64,000 nucleotides of DNA from Stenotrophomonas maltophilia (GCF_003205835.1 NZ_CP029773.1:2140501-2204500); one strand, 5' to 3'. Numbered from the stretch's first letter, positions 15,070 through 24,711 are shown. Made by a program: numbers and translations. The notes: generated by a model from the sequence alone, not told the origin.

Positions 15070-15294
15070 ATGGAAGCCACTGTTGCAGAACGCGGACAGA
15101 TCACCCTGCCCAAGGCGGTGCGTGATGCCCTCGGCCTGACCAAGGGCACGCTGCTGAAGGTCGAACTGGACGGCAGCCGCATCATCCTGCGCAAGAGTGT
15201 TGACGATGCCATTTCACGGGCGCGCGGCAAGTTCGCGCTGGACGGTTTCGAATCGTCCGACGCAGCGGTACGCGCGGTGCGTGACGAGGAATAA
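15070..15294 (+). CDS. AbrB/SpoVT-type antitoxin (VapB-like)
   Basis: A 74-residue swapped-hairpin DNA-binding protein, the antitoxin of a type II pair. The AbrB/MazE fold occupies residues 1-45 (ATVAERGQITLPKAVRDALG is the signature strand-helix). The C-terminal tail, FALDGFESSDAAVRAVRDEE, should wrap the toxin. The start at 15070 follows GGAGG, and the in-frame Met at 15046 lies inside the promoter. The partner PIN gene begins 4-6 bases after the stop. VapB proteins usually repress their own operon with the toxin as co-repressor. Confidence 0.85.
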   Translation: MEATVAERGQITLPKAVRDALGLTKGTLLKVELDGSRIILRKSVDDAISRARGKFALDGFESSDAAVRAVRDEE

Positions 15295-15300
15295 GCCGTG

Positions 15301-15699
15301 ATGATCGCCGTCGACTCTCCGGTGCTGGTCGAGCTGCTCAGCAATGGTCCGCAGGCCGATGCCGTGGAAGCCATCCTCAGGCAGAGCCTGGTCGGTGGCC
15401 GCGTGGTGGTCTGCGGCGCCACCCTGGCCGAGGTCTGCGCATCGCTGCGTGGCGGTGCCGAGGTGCTGGAAGCGCTGGAAGAAATGGGCGTGCACTTCAA
15501 TCCGATGGAAGCCAAGTCGGCGCTGCGTGCCGGCGAGATGCACCGTCGCCACCGCCAGCGCAGCGGCAGCCGCCGCAGCCTGGACGAATTCATGGTCGGC
15601 GCCCACGCACTGTTGCAGTGCGATGGCCTGATCACCTGGAACGACACGTTTTACCGCGACTACTTCAAGGGCCTGAAGCTGATCGTGCCGCAAGCCTGA
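15301..15699 (+). CDS. PIN-domain toxin (VapC-like ribonuclease)
   Basis: A 132-residue PIN-domain nuclease. VapC toxins cleave tRNA or rRNA when not bound by antitoxin. The acidic active site is recognisable: Asp in [13 protein letters not shown], Glu in LAEVCASL, and Asp in [13 protein letters not shown], with a later Asp in [11 protein letters not shown]. The start may be GTG 15298 or ATG 15301, and ATG is preferred. The RNA target cannot be told. acnB starts only 43 bp after its stop with no terminator between. Confidence 0.85.
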   Translation: MIAVDSPVLVELLSNGPQADAVEAILRQSLVGGRVVVCGATLAEVCASLRGGAEVLEALEEMGVHFNPMEAKSALRAGEMHRRHRQRSGSRRSLDEFMVGAHALLQCDGLITWNDTFYRDYFKGLKLIVPQA

Positions 15700-15742
15700 G
15701 CCCACTTTGTTTTTTCAACCTACGCATTACCCGGGAGTTGTC

Positions 15743-18334
15743 ATGTTGGAAGCCTACCGCCACCACGTCGCCGAGCGCGCTGCGCTTGGCATCCCGCCGC
15801 TGCCGCTGAGCGCGCAGCAGACGGCCGATGTCATCGAACTGCTGAAGAACCCGCCGCAGGGCGAGGCCGAGTTCCTGCTCGACCTGCTGACCCACCGCGT
15901 GCCGGCCGGCGTCGACGACGCGGCCAAGGTCAAGGCCTCGTACCTGGCGGCGATCGCCCTGGGCAGCGAGCAGAACCCGCTGATCAGCCGCGAGCGCGCC
16001 ACCGAACTGCTGGGCACCATGCTCGGCGGCTACAACGTCGCCCCGCTGGTGCAGCTGCTGGACGATGCCAGCGTCGGCACCATCGCCGCCAACGGTCTGA
16101 AGAAGACCCTGCTGGTGTTCGATGCCTTCCACGATGTGCAGGAAAAGGCCAAGGCCGGCAACGCCAACGCCCAGGCCGTGCTGCAGAGCTGGGCCGACGC
16201 CGAGTGGTTCACCAGCAATCCGGAAGTGCCGCAGAGCCTGACCGTCACCGTGTTCAAGGTGCCGGGCGAAACCAACACCGACGACCTGTCGCCGGCGCCG
16301 GACGCGACCACCCGCCCGGACATTCCGATGCACGCCCTGGCGATGCTGAAGAACAAGCGCGACGACGCGCCGTTCACCCCGGAAGAAGACGGCAAGCGCG
16401 GCCCGATCCAGCAGATCCTGTCGCTGAAGGACAAGGGTCACCTGGTCGCCTACGTCGGCGACGTGGTCGGCACTGGTTCCTCGCGCAAGTCGGCCACCAA
16501 CAGCGTGCTGTGGTGGACCGGCGATGACATTCCGTTCATCCCGAACAAGCGCGCCGGTGGCGTCTGCCTGGGTTCGAAGATCGCCCCGATCTTCTACAAC
16601 ACCATGGAAGATGCCGGCGCACTGCCGATCGAGCTGGACGTGTCGAAGATGGAGCACGGCGATGTGGTCGAGCTGCGTCCGTACGAAGGCAAGGCACTGA
16701 AGAACGGTGAAGTGATCGCCGAGTTCCAGGTCAAGTCCGAAGTGCTGTTCGACGAAGTGCGCGCCGGTGGCCGCATTCCGCTGATCATCGGCCGTGGCCT
16801 GACCGGCAAGGCGCGCGAAGCGCTGGGCCTGGCCCCGACCGACCTGTTCCGCCTGCCGGTGCAGCCGGTCGATACCGGCAAGGGCTTCTCGCTGGCGCAG
16901 AAGATGGTCGGCCGCGCCTGTGGCCTGCCGGAAGGCCAGGGCATGCGCCCGGGCACCTACTGCGAACCGAAGATGACCTCGGTCGGCTCGCAGGACACCA
17001 CCGGCCCGATGACCCGCGACGAGCTGAAGGACCTGGCCTGCCTGGGCTTCTCGGCCGACCTGGTGATGCAGTCGTTCTGCCACACCGCCGCCTACCCGAA
17101 GCCGGTGGACGTGAAGACCCACCATACCCTGCCGGAGTTCATCTCCACCCGTGGCGGCGTTTCGCTGCGTCCGGGCGACGGCGTGATCCACAGCTGGCTC
17201 AACCGCATGCTGCTGCCGGACACCGTCGGCACCGGTGGTGACTCGCACACCCGTTTCCCGGTGGGCATTTCGTTCCCGGCCGGTTCGGGCCTGGTTGCCT
17301 TCGCCGCTGCCACCGGCGTGATGCCGCTGGACATGCCGGAGTCGGTGCTGGTGCGCTTCAAAGGCAAGATGCAGCCGGGCGTGACCCTGCGTGACCTGGT
17401 CAACGCGATCCCGCTGTACGCGATCAAGTCGGGCCTGCTGACCGTGGCCAAGGCTGGCAAGAAGAACATCTTCTCCGGCCGCATCCTGGAAATCGAAGGC
17501 CTGCCGGAGCTGAAGGTCGAGCAGGCGTTCGAACTGTCCGACGCCTCGGCCGAGCGTTCGGCGGCCGGTTGCTCGGTGCGCCTGAACAAGGAGCCGATCA
17601 TCGAGTACCTCAACAGCAACATCACGCTGCTGAAGTGGATGATCGCCGAGGGTTACCAGGACCCGCGTTCGCTGCAGCGCCGTATCGAGAAGATGGAAGC
17701 GTGGCTGGCCAACCCGGAGCTGCTGGAGCCGGATGCCGACGCCGAGTACGCCGCTGTCATCGAGATCGACCTGGCCGACATCCACGAGCCGATCGTGGCC
17801 TGCCCGAACGACCCGGACGACGTGAAGACCCTGTCCGAAGTGGCCGGCGCCAAGATCGACGAAGTGTTCATCGGTTCGTGCATGACCAACATCGGTCACT
17901 TCCGTGCGGCTGCCAAGCTGCTGGAAGGCAAGCGTGACCTGCCGACCCGCCTGTGGGTGGCCCCGCCGACCAAGATGGATGCTTCGGAGCTGACCAAGGA
18001 AGGCGTGTACGGCACCTTCGGCGCCACCGGCGCACGCATGGAAATGCCGGGCTGCTCGCTGTGCATGGGCAACCAGGCGCAGATCCGTGAAGGTTCCACC
18101 GCGATGTCGACCTCGACCCGCAACTTCCCGAACCGCCTGGGCCGCAACACCAACGTGTACTTGGGTTCGGCGGAACTGGCGGCGATCTGCTCGCGCCTGG
18201 GCCGTATCCCGACCAAGGAGGAGTACATGGCAGACATCGGCGTGATCAACGCCAATGGTGCGGAGATCTACCGCTACATGAACTTCGACCAGATCGAGGA
18301 ATACCAGGACGTGGCCAAGACGGTCGCCGCCTGA
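15743..18334 (+). CDS. acnB: Aconitate hydratase B (bifunctional 2-methylisocitrate dehydratase)
   Basis: The main housekeeping aconitase of the TCA cycle in gamma-proteobacteria. It also acts on methylcitrate intermediates, and the apo-form can bind mRNA in E. coli. The protein has 863 residues. The N-terminal HEAT-like domain (residues 1-160) distinguishes it from AcnA. [4Fe-4S] cysteines lie in [10 protein letters not shown] and [11 protein letters not shown]. The start at 15743 ([10 protein letters not shown]) follows CGGGAG. It lies downstream of the VapBC-like pair on the same strand and ends in a strong terminator into which the island is inserted. Confidence 0.96.
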   Translation: MLEAYRHHVAERAALGIPPLPLSAQQTADVIELLKNPPQGEAEFLLDLLTHRVPAGVDDAAKVKASYLAAIALGSEQNPLISRERATELLGTMLGGYNVAPLVQLLDDASVGTIAANGLKKTLLVFDAFHDVQEKAKAGNANAQAVLQSWADAEWFTSNPEVPQSLTVTVFKVPGETNTDDLSPAPDATTRPDIPMHALAMLKNKRDDAPFTPEEDGKRGPIQQILSLKDKGHLVAYVGDVVGTGSSRKSATNSVLWWTGDDIPFIPNKRAGGVCLGSKIAPIFYNTMEDAGALPIELDVSKMEHGDVVELRPYEGKALKNGEVIAEFQVKSEVLFDEVRAGGRIPLIIGRGLTGKAREALGLAPTDLFRLPVQPVDTGKGFSLAQKMVGRACGLPEGQGMRPGTYCEPKMTSVGSQDTTGPMTRDELKDLACLGFSADLVMQSFCHTAAYPKPVDVKTHHTLPEFISTRGGVSLRPGDGVIHSWLNRMLLPDTVGTGGDSHTRFPVGISFPAGSGLVAFAAATGVMPLDMPESVLVRFKGKMQPGVTLRDLVNAIPLYAIKSGLLTVAKAGKKNIFSGRILEIEGLPELKVEQAFELSDASAERSAAGCSVRLNKEPIIEYLNSNITLLKWMIAEGYQDPRSLQRRIEKMEAWLANPELLEPDADAEYAAVIEIDLADIHEPIVACPNDPDDVKTLSEVAGAKIDEVFIGSCMTNIGHFRAAAKLLEGKRDLPTRLWVAPPTKMDASELTKEGVYGTFGATGARMEMPGCSLCMGNQAQIREGSTAMSTSTRNFPNRLGRNTNVYLGSAELAAICSRLGRIPTKEEYMADIGVINANGAEIYRYMNFDQIEEYQDVAKTVAA

Positions 18335-18349
18335 TGCGGTAACGAAAAG

Positions 18350-18375
18350 CCCCCGGCTCGTGCCGGGGGTTTTTT
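18350..18375 (+). terminator. Terminator of acnB
   Basis: Stem CCCCCGGC / GCCGGGGG, TCGT loop, then six T. The T-run coincides with the left copy of the island's terminal repeat. Confidence 0.9.
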
Positions 18376-18377
18376 GT
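18370..18377. other. Putative attL, TTTTTTGT
   Basis: An 8-bp sequence repeated directly at 25605-25612. It fits the T-rich attachment consensus reported for Tn4371-family ICEs (TTTTTYRT, from memory). It lies 175 bp before the integrase and inside the acnB terminator tail. Confidence 0.6.
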
Positions 18378-18551
18378 TTGACGATGACTCCAGCCCGGCA
18401 CTTCGCTGGACTACGCTTAAGTCCGCTACAGCAGGTTTATCAAGGACTTAGGCGCGTCCATCATATGCCGGTGCTTTCCGAAACTTGACCCGGTTTCCGG
18501 TCGCGTGGCTCCCATGTGGCTCTTGGAAACCGGGGTTTTCGAGGAGTCATC

Positions 18552-19751
18552 ATGGCAAGAATCAAACTCACCAAGTCCGCTGTCGATGCCGCCAAGCCCC
18601 AGGCGCAGGCCATCGAACTGCGGGACACCGTGGTACCCGGCTTCCTGTGCAAGATCACCCCAGCCGGCCGCAAGGTGTTCATGCTCCAGTACCGCACGAA
18701 CGCCGGCGAGCGCCGCAAGCCCGCCCTGGGCCAGTACGGGGAACTGACCGTCGAGCAGGCCCGCGTCATGGCGCAGGAGTGGCTGGCCGAGGTGCGCCGG
18801 GGTGGTGACCCCAGCGCGGCCAAGGCTGCCGCCCGCAAGGCACAGACGATGAAGGAGTATTGCCACACCTTCATGGAGGACTACTCCAAGCAGCGTAACA
18901 AGCCCAGCACGCAGCGCGGCTATCAGGGCGTCATCGACCGCTGCATCATCCCCATCCTGGGCCGGATGAAGGTGCAGGACGTGAAGCGCCCGGACGTGGC
19001 CGCGCTGATGAAGAAGCTGGCCCACAAGCCGGCCGAGGCCAACCGCACCTTCGGCGTGCTGCGCAAGATGTTCAACCTGGCCGAAGTGTGGGGGCTGCGC
19101 CCGGACGGCACCAATCCGTGCCGCCACGTCCCGATGTACCCGCCCGGCAAGGAAACCCGGCTCATCGTGGACGATGAACTGGTGCGGATCTTCCTCCACC
19201 TGGAGCATCTGGAGGCAGAAGGGCTGGAAAACTACGTTATCCCGCTGGCGATCCGCCTGCAATTCGAGTTTGCCGCTCGCCGCTCCGAAATCTGCCCGCT
19301 CGAATGGGAGTGGATCGACCTGGAGAAGCGGCGCGTCGTCTGGCCCGACAGCAAGACAGGCGGCATTTCCAAGCCCATGAGCGAGGAAGCCTATCGGCTG
19401 CTTTCGACGGCGCCGCGCCTGGATGGCTGCCCCTACGTCCTGCCGTCGCCCAACGACCCGGCCCGGCATCTGACGCATGGCGAACACTATGGCGGCTGGA
19501 AGCGCGTACTCAAGGCCGCCGGCGTGCCGCATGTCGGCACGCACGGCATCCGTCACCGCTCGACCACCGACATCGCCAATTCGGGCGTGCCCACCAAGGT
19601 CGGCATGGCGCTGACGGGGCACAAGACCGTGGCGATGTTCATGCACTACGTCCACACCGAGGACAAGCCGGTGCGCGATGCGGCCGAACTGGTGGCCAGC
19701 CGGCGGCTGGCGATCACCGGGGCATCGCGTCCCGTGGAGGCGACCGCATGA
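18552..19751 (+). CDS. int: Tyrosine recombinase/integrase of the island
   Basis: Site-specific recombinase of 399 residues. It has an N-terminal DUF4102-like arm domain (KLTKSAVDAAKPQ, GFLCKITPAGRKVFMLQY), a SAM-like core-binding domain around residues 95-180, and a C-terminal catalytic domain. Catalytic residues are visible: Arg in FEFAARRSEI, HGIRHR (His-x-x-Arg), LTGHKTV (His) and the nucleophile Tyr in MHYVH. The start at 18552 follows GAGGAG. It resembles integrases of Tn4371-type ICEs. The stop overlaps the next start (ATGA). Confidence 0.92.
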   Translation: MARIKLTKSAVDAAKPQAQAIELRDTVVPGFLCKITPAGRKVFMLQYRTNAGERRKPALGQYGELTVEQARVMAQEWLAEVRRGGDPSAAKAAARKAQTMKEYCHTFMEDYSKQRNKPSTQRGYQGVIDRCIIPILGRMKVQDVKRPDVAALMKKLAHKPAEANRTFGVLRKMFNLAEVWGLRPDGTNPCRHVPMYPPGKETRLIVDDELVRIFLHLEHLEAEGLENYVIPLAIRLQFEFAARRSEICPLEWEWIDLEKRRVVWPDSKTGGISKPMSEEAYRLLSTAPRLDGCPYVLPSPNDPARHLTHGEHYGGWKRVLKAAGVPHVGTHGIRHRSTTDIANSGVPTKVGMALTGHKTVAMFMHYVHTEDKPVRDAAELVASRRLAITGASRPVEATA

Positions 19752-20893
19752 GCAGGAAGACTCCCTCAACGGCGGGGAACACCCCCGCCGCCTTGCCGGC
19801 CGGCTACGCCGGCATCCACAGCGGCATCGTGGAAGTGCTCGATGCCGCCCGCCGCGCGACGGCGCGCAGCGTCAATGCACTGATGACGGCCAGCTATTGG
19901 GAGATCGGCCGCCGCATCGTGCAGGCCGAGCAGCAGGGCAAGCGGCGCGCGGGCTATGGCGAGCAGTTGATCGAGCGGCTGTCTGCCGACCTGACCGCGC
20001 AGTTCGGGCGTGGGTTCAGCCGCCCGAACTTGCAGCAGATGCGGTCGTTCTTCCTGACCTGGCCAATTCGCCAGACAGTGTCTAGCGAATCTTCCCCGGC
20101 GCCGGTGGCGCGGGCGCGGCCCTGGCGCCTCGATGAACTGGCCCAGGTTTTCACGCTGCCGTGGTCGGCCTACGTCCGGCTGCTGTCGGTCAAGGATGAA
20201 CACGCCCGCCGCTTCTACGAGGCCGAAGCCCTGCGCGGTGGCTGGAGCGTGCGCCAGCTTGACCGGCAGATCAACAGCCAATTTTACGAGCGCACGGCGC
20301 TGTCGAAGAACAAGGCGGCGATGCTGGTCAAGGGCACCGTGCCGAAGCCGGAGGATGCCGTCACGCCCGACGACGCCATCAAAGACGCGTATGTGCTGGA
20401 GTTCCTCGACCTCAAGGACGAATACTCGGAATCCGATCTCGAGCAAGCCCTAATCCGGCGGCTGGAGGATTTCCTGCTCGAACTGGGCGACGGTTTCGCC
20501 TTCGTCGGGCGGCAGCGTCGGCTGCGCATCGACCAGACTTGGTATCGGGTCGATCTACTGTTCTTCCATCGTCGGTTGCGCTGCCTGGTCATCATCGACT
20601 TGAAGCTCGGCGCGCTGACCCATGCCGACGTGGGCCAGATGCACCTGTATTGCAACTACGCGAAGGAGAACTGGACGTTTGCCGAGGAGAACCCGCCTGT
20701 GGGGCTGATCCTGTGCGCGGACAAGGGGCACGCCTTGGCACGGTATGCGCTGGAAGGCTTGCCCACCAAGGTCATGGCAGCCAACTACCGGATGATGCTG
20801 CCGGATGTCGAGTTGCTGCAAAAGGAGCTTGAGAACACTCGGCTCATGGTGGAGTCTCGTGGCGCGAACAGCATTAAGGCTCGTCGACGATGA
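19748..20893 (+). CDS. DUF1016/YhcG family PD-(D/E)xK nuclease-like protein
   Basis: A 381-residue protein. The N-terminal half (about residues 20-175) is a DUF1016_N helical domain (ASYWEIGRRIVQAEQ, GFSRPNLQQMRSFF). The C-terminal half is a PD-(D/E)xK nuclease-like domain with VDLLFFHRRLRCLVIIDLK, where D...DLK supplies the catalytic acid-acid-lysine pattern. The family is common in mobile elements and next to restriction systems, and its cellular role is not firmly known. It is translationally coupled to the integrase by ATGA and to the following gene by another ATGA. Confidence 0.85.
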   Translation: MSRKTPSTAGNTPAALPAGYAGIHSGIVEVLDAARRATARSVNALMTASYWEIGRRIVQAEQQGKRRAGYGEQLIERLSADLTAQFGRGFSRPNLQQMRSFFLTWPIRQTVSSESSPAPVARARPWRLDELAQVFTLPWSAYVRLLSVKDEHARRFYEAEALRGGWSVRQLDRQINSQFYERTALSKNKAAMLVKGTVPKPEDAVTPDDAIKDAYVLEFLDLKDEYSESDLEQALIRRLEDFLLELGDGFAFVGRQRRLRIDQTWYRVDLLFFHRRLRCLVIIDLKLGALTHADVGQMHLYCNYAKENWTFAEENPPVGLILCADKGHALARYALEGLPTKVMAANYRMMLPDVELLQKELENTRLMVESRGANSIKARRR

Positions 20894-21000
20894 ACAACCG
20901 CGCGGAGGGCCGCGCTCGCCCGCCCACCACAAGATTTCAGCGCTGTCCCCAAATGCATGTAATCTTTGCCGATACACGGAAGGATGAGATAGACCGCACT

Positions 21001-22602
21001 ATGACGGCCTCTGCCCAAATTGACACTACCAGCTTGCTGACCATATTGGGCGTTATTGCCGCAGTCTGGGCACTGATCTCTCCCACCAGCAGGCTTCGCC
21101 TCCGCTTTTGCATGGCTTGGTGGGATTGGGTCATCGGTGCCATCGTCTTTCTCCTCATCCACTACCTGGTATTTGCTCCTGCCCTGGAAAGGCTCGGCCT
21201 GTACTACAGCCTGGGGCCGTGGAAATGGGGGCTCGATAGTTCGAGCGCGGTTTACCTGCTCCTTCTCTCCGTTGTCGTCTACTTCTTCTGGCGAACTAGA
21301 TCTCCCATGCTGGTCCGGGGAAGAATCCGCGTCTTTCGCGAATTGATTGAGAACCTGCATCTCACCAAACGCTATGACGAACTGGTGCTGCTGGTCGAAC
21401 CGCAGTTGCCGAAGCTGATTCTCCTGACCAAGCAGCAGTCGCTGATTGCTGGCTGGGTCGATCGTCTCGACCCACCCAACATCGACATGGCTGCACTCTT
21501 GCGCGGGGAAGTACCTCGCGCAAGGCCGGCTTGGCGGCAGCGCTGGAGTACCGCGTTGCAATCTTTGAAGTCCTGGATCTTGGCGCGTGACGATGCCAGC
21601 ACGCAGGCCCGCGAAGTCCTCTTGAATCTGGTCACATCTCCTGAGCTTACCGTCCATCTGGCCGTGGCCCACCCACACTTCTGCCTCAAGCTCCTTGAAG
21701 CTGACGAGGCGATACGCTCTGACTTCATTGAAAACTACATGGATGCGTTGCTTGACGCGCCAGGCAGCCGCCTTTATGTGGAGCTGAAGAACAATCAGAA
21801 TCTGAATGGTGGGAGTCGCCTGTTCCTTCCGAAGAACAATCGACTACTCCATTTCTTTTTCTCCGACGCCGCTGAGGCGATGAAGAATGGTCTCGATAGG
21901 GCCATTGGCGAAGCGGTGTGCCGGCGTCTGGATGAAGACCATAAGCTCGCCGAGAAGCTCAACGAATCATTGGGCTCCTACTACGACGGAGGAAGATTCC
22001 GCTGCCCGATCAATACTGGAATAACGCTCTTTGAGATCATGGTCCACGAGGGCATCCACCAGGGCTTGCAAGACCATATGTGGCTGCACTATTTCAGGCA
22101 CTTCGCGGAAAAGATCCTCAAGCAGATGCCAATGCCGCCTGACGAAGACGCCTACCAAGAGTGGCCGACGCCATTTCACTATCTTCTCTATCGCTTGGTC
22201 AGTGTTACCACCGATTGGGCTGAACAATGTGCGCGCATTGATGACGCAGAGATCCCAGAGGCCACGCGCAACGCCGATGGTTTTGACCGGCACTTCATTT
22301 CCAAAGAAGCCACCAAGACGCTGGGTTCAATGTTGCAAGACATCATCCCAAGTGAAAAGATCACAGCATCGTTCAAAACCTACCTATTGGAAGTTGCCAT
22401 TCGCAGTCACAACAAGCTGCATGGCAATCGTGAACTGTTTGACGTCGCATCCTCGTTCAGGAACGCCGTGATCCGGGGCGCAGACCTTCCGACAGAGACC
22501 TCATACCGGGTTGAGCTTCGGAATGTGTTCGACCGTATGGACCACAGGATGAGACACGAAGCAGCACAATTCAAGGAAGCCTTGGACGGGACGCTTGCGT
22601 GA
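21001..22602 (+). CDS. Membrane protein of unknown function
   Basis: A 533-residue protein that I do not recognise. Three hydrophobic segments lie in the first 100 residues (TSLLTILGVIAAVWALI, WVIGAIVFLLIHYLVFAP, AVYLLLLSVVVYFFW). A long, mostly helical soluble part of about 430 residues follows, presumably cytoplasmic. No catalytic motif is evident. An in-frame ATG at 20890 overlaps the DUF1016 stop (ATGA), giving 570 residues. I prefer 21001 because the first transmembrane segment follows directly, but coupling favours 20890. G+C is lower than in the core genome. Cargo of the island. Confidence 0.7.
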   Translation: MTASAQIDTTSLLTILGVIAAVWALISPTSRLRLRFCMAWWDWVIGAIVFLLIHYLVFAPALERLGLYYSLGPWKWGLDSSSAVYLLLLSVVVYFFWRTRSPMLVRGRIRVFRELIENLHLTKRYDELVLLVEPQLPKLILLTKQQSLIAGWVDRLDPPNIDMAALLRGEVPRARPAWRQRWSTALQSLKSWILARDDASTQAREVLLNLVTSPELTVHLAVAHPHFCLKLLEADEAIRSDFIENYMDALLDAPGSRLYVELKNNQNLNGGSRLFLPKNNRLLHFFFSDAAEAMKNGLDRAIGEAVCRRLDEDHKLAEKLNESLGSYYDGGRFRCPINTGITLFEIMVHEGIHQGLQDHMWLHYFRHFAEKILKQMPMPPDEDAYQEWPTPFHYLLYRLVSVTTDWAEQCARIDDAEIPEATRNADGFDRHFISKEATKTLGSMLQDIIPSEKITASFKTYLLEVAIRSHNKLHGNRELFDVASSFRNAVIRGADLPTETSYRVELRNVFDRMDHRMRHEAAQFKEALDGTLA

Positions 22603-22629
22603 TGCCCTAGATGCGTAGCACCGAGTACG

Positions 22630-23015
22630 TCATCGCGAGCCCATCGGCGCCCTAGAGCTGGAAGCTGAAGCACCGAAGCCCGCGTTGCGAACATTCGCAG
22701 TTGGTACGACTTGATTGAGGCCGTAGCCAGTCCGCTCATCTCCTTCAGAGATGAGACGCATCACGGCTTCACGCAGTTCACTTGATACAGGTATGCCAGC
22801 GTCTGTATCACGGAAGAGGCGCATGGTGGCTCCAGCCACGATATCGGCCAATTGCACGCCGATAACCTCGTGCGACTGAGCAAAATCGATGCTGGCCTTT
22901 TCCTCAAACCGATAATCGGACTGCGGCGTGTAGGGGAGATCCATGGTCCTACTTAGGTTCTCGGCCGCTGCCTTGCCTTGGCGCAGGATGCTCTCCACTT
23001 CCAACTGCAGCCTTT
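22630..23015 (-). pseudogene. DUF3800 protein, C-terminal remnant
   Basis: Only the end of a DUF3800-type protein is left: YRFEEKASIDFAQSHEVIGV, then QLADIVAGATMRLF, the conserved signature near the C-terminus of the family. The N-terminal two-thirds, which holds the first catalytic Asp region, is missing. Reading further upstream enters the antisense of trbI. The junction lies at about 22990-23030. The family is of uncertain function, possibly nuclease-like, and is frequent on mobile DNA. Confidence 0.6.
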
Positions 23016-23759
23016 GATCCTCTGGCCGCTGGCCCGGCCTCGACGGCGGCCCAGCCTGCCGACCCGACTGCTGTGCAGAACCGGCAAAACCAGAAAGGGG
23101 CGTTCCTGACAGGCGGTTCTGTTGAAACCCGTAATTCCGGCAACCTGCAAATGCCGACATCACCATATCAGGTCATGGCTGGAACAGTGATTGCTGGGGC
23201 GCTGGTTACGGGTATCAAGTCCGACCTGCCAGGCGATGTCATCGCCACGGTGACGGAGCCGGTCTATGACACCGCCACGGGCAAGTTCCTGCTGATTCCG
23301 CAAGGTTCGCGCATCCTGGGCAAGTACAACAGCCAAGTTAGCTACGGACAGAGCCGCGTGCAGGTGGTGTGGAACCGGATCATCCTTCCCGATACCTCAT
23401 CGCTCACGCTCGACAATCTGGTCGGCACCGACCCGGCGGGCTATGCCGGTCTGGAAGACGATGTGGACTGGCATTGGGATCGGATCTTTGCTGGCGCGCT
23501 CATGACCACCTTACTGGGCGTGGGAGCCGAGCTGGCTGCACCCGAGAACCGTCAGGACGGAGATCGCGTCATCATCGCTGGACGTGACAGCCTGCAGGAC
23601 ACTGTGAATCAGGTAGGCCAAGAAGTGACCCGGCGCAACCTCAACATCCAACCCACGCTGACGATCCGACCTGGAATGCCAGTGCGCATCGTGATTGGCC
23701 GTGATCTGGTGCTGCGACCATACCAGCCACTTTTCTACAACAAGGGGACTTCTCGATGA
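23016..23759 (+). pseudogene. trbI: trbI remnant (VirB10-like conjugation channel protein)
   Basis: C-terminal part of TrbI, the VirB10 homologue spanning the envelope in conjugative type IV secretion. About 245 residues remain of a normal protein of more than 400. The TrbI/VirB10 core is clear: PYQVMAGTVIAGALVTGI, then LIPQGSRILGKYNSQVSYGQ and RVQVVWNRIILPD, ending RPGMPVRIVIGRDLVL. The N-terminal cytoplasmic and transmembrane part is lost, replaced by the DUF3800 remnant, so it cannot work. The GTG at 23073 is merely the first possible start in the remaining frame. The stop overlaps the DUF2274 start. Confidence 0.8.
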
Positions 23760-23989
23760 GCACAACCAAAAAGCTGCGTCTTGGGCCGCTGCCCAAGACC
23801 GAGAGCGTGAAGCTGACCTTTGCCTGCCCGGCCAGCCTAAAATCCGACCTCGACCGTTACGCCACGCTGCACGCGCAGGCGTATGGCGAGGAGGTCGATG
23901 CCACGACGTTGATCCCACACATGCTGGAGGCGTTCATGGCGGGGGATCGGGGTTTCAGGAAGGGGGCAGGAAGAAGTAATATAGTCTGA
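23756..23989 (+). CDS. DUF2274 protein, trbI partner
   Basis: A 77-residue cytoplasmic protein of the DUF2274 family, which typically follows trbI in Tn4371-type and related conjugation blocks. Sequence KLTFACPASLKSDLDRYATL suggests a ribbon-helix-helix-like fold. It overlaps trbI by ATGA. The coding frame looks complete, though the last residues (GRSNIV) lie where composition shifts to AT-rich DNA, so the native C-terminus may be altered. Confidence 0.75.
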   Translation: MSTTKKLRLGPLPKTESVKLTFACPASLKSDLDRYATLHAQAYGEEVDATTLIPHMLEAFMAGDRGFRKGAGRSNIV

Positions 23990-24294
23990 ATGGGATTATA
24001 TAATGTCAGTTATCTGCCAAGAGCGGAGGTTCAAGAGCGACTGCGCTTTTCCGCTCGATTGCGCAGTGCAGTCCGTGGAAAATTAATCTTTTTGCCTTCC
24101 TGATTCAAATTTAACCAGCCCTGTTATTATCGGATTTTTTGGTAATCATTTTCCTTTGAATCCGGAATGGATAAAATTCTTCGGATTCTAGGACTTGCAA
24201 TCGCTGGCATCAGCCTTGATTTACGGGCAGGCTCGCAGCGCCTGATCTCCCTGCAAAATGTTAAGCGGCCCCTTGAAAAGCACAGGATCTGTAC
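23990..24294 (+). other. AT-rich leader with two hairpins, no gene
   Basis: A 305-bp gap. Hairpin 1 at 24021-24056 has outer stem GAGCGG/CCGCTC and inner stem AGCG/CGCT. Hairpin 2 at 24158-24188 has outer stem GAATCCG/CGGATTC and an inner AAT/ATT. T-runs follow at 24089 and 24135. It could hold the promoter of the following cassette or a small RNA. I see no convincing coding frame. Confidence 0.4.
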
Positions 24295-24708
24295 ATGTCA
24301 AAACAACTTTCTTTGATTGATTACCCCTGTGAGGCGGATGGTCAATTTCATGAACCAGAAAAGGCTGTGATTATTTCGTCTTTTATTCCTGGCGATATAG
24401 TCGATGAATTGGAGCGTCTAGGCGTTTTTGAGTCTTTTCGTCTATTTGAAGACCAAGATTTGACGGATTTCTCCGAGCAAAAAAAAATCAAGGAAGATCA
24501 GATTGATGTCGCCCTGAGGACTATTGAGGCGATTTTTGTTCGGTTGCTTTCGTCTGAGCGTGCCACTCAAGTGCAGGAGGTTCAGTCGGACGATGAGATT
24601 GAAAGGTTGATGCAGGAATTCAATGCAGTTACTGGTGTCTATAAAGTCCTGAGGCTGAAAGTAGATAAGTTCTCTGGCATCGCAACCGCCATCATTAAGT
24701 TGGGGTGA
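24295..24708 (+). CDS. Unknown small acidic protein, first gene of cassette
   Basis: 137 residues, not recognised. It is acidic and apparently soluble, with probable helices in the middle (EQKKIKEDQIDVALRTIEAI) and no transmembrane segment or signal peptide. By eye the gene is only about 40-45% G+C, far below the surroundings, a clear sign of transfer. The stop is followed after 3 bases by the start of the next gene, so the two are translationally coupled. Its role is likely tied to its nuclease-like partner. Confidence 0.65.
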   Translation: MSKQLSLIDYPCEADGQFHEPEKAVIISSFIPGDIVDELERLGVFESFRLFEDQDLTDFSEQKKIKEDQIDVALRTIEAIFVRLLSSERATQVQEVQSDDEIERLMQEFNAVTGVYKVLRLKVDKFSGIATAIIKLG

Positions 24709-24711
24709 CGA

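Noticed and set aside
18378..18551. tRNA or tmRNA gene as the integration target of the island
   Set aside because: No cloverleaf or CCA end is visible next to the integrase. The T-rich terminator repeat explains the site better.
23073..23759. Intact short TrbI starting at GTG 23073
   Set aside because: The frame continues upstream without a ribosome site and the protein lacks the cytoplasmic and transmembrane parts that TrbI needs, so it is a remnant.
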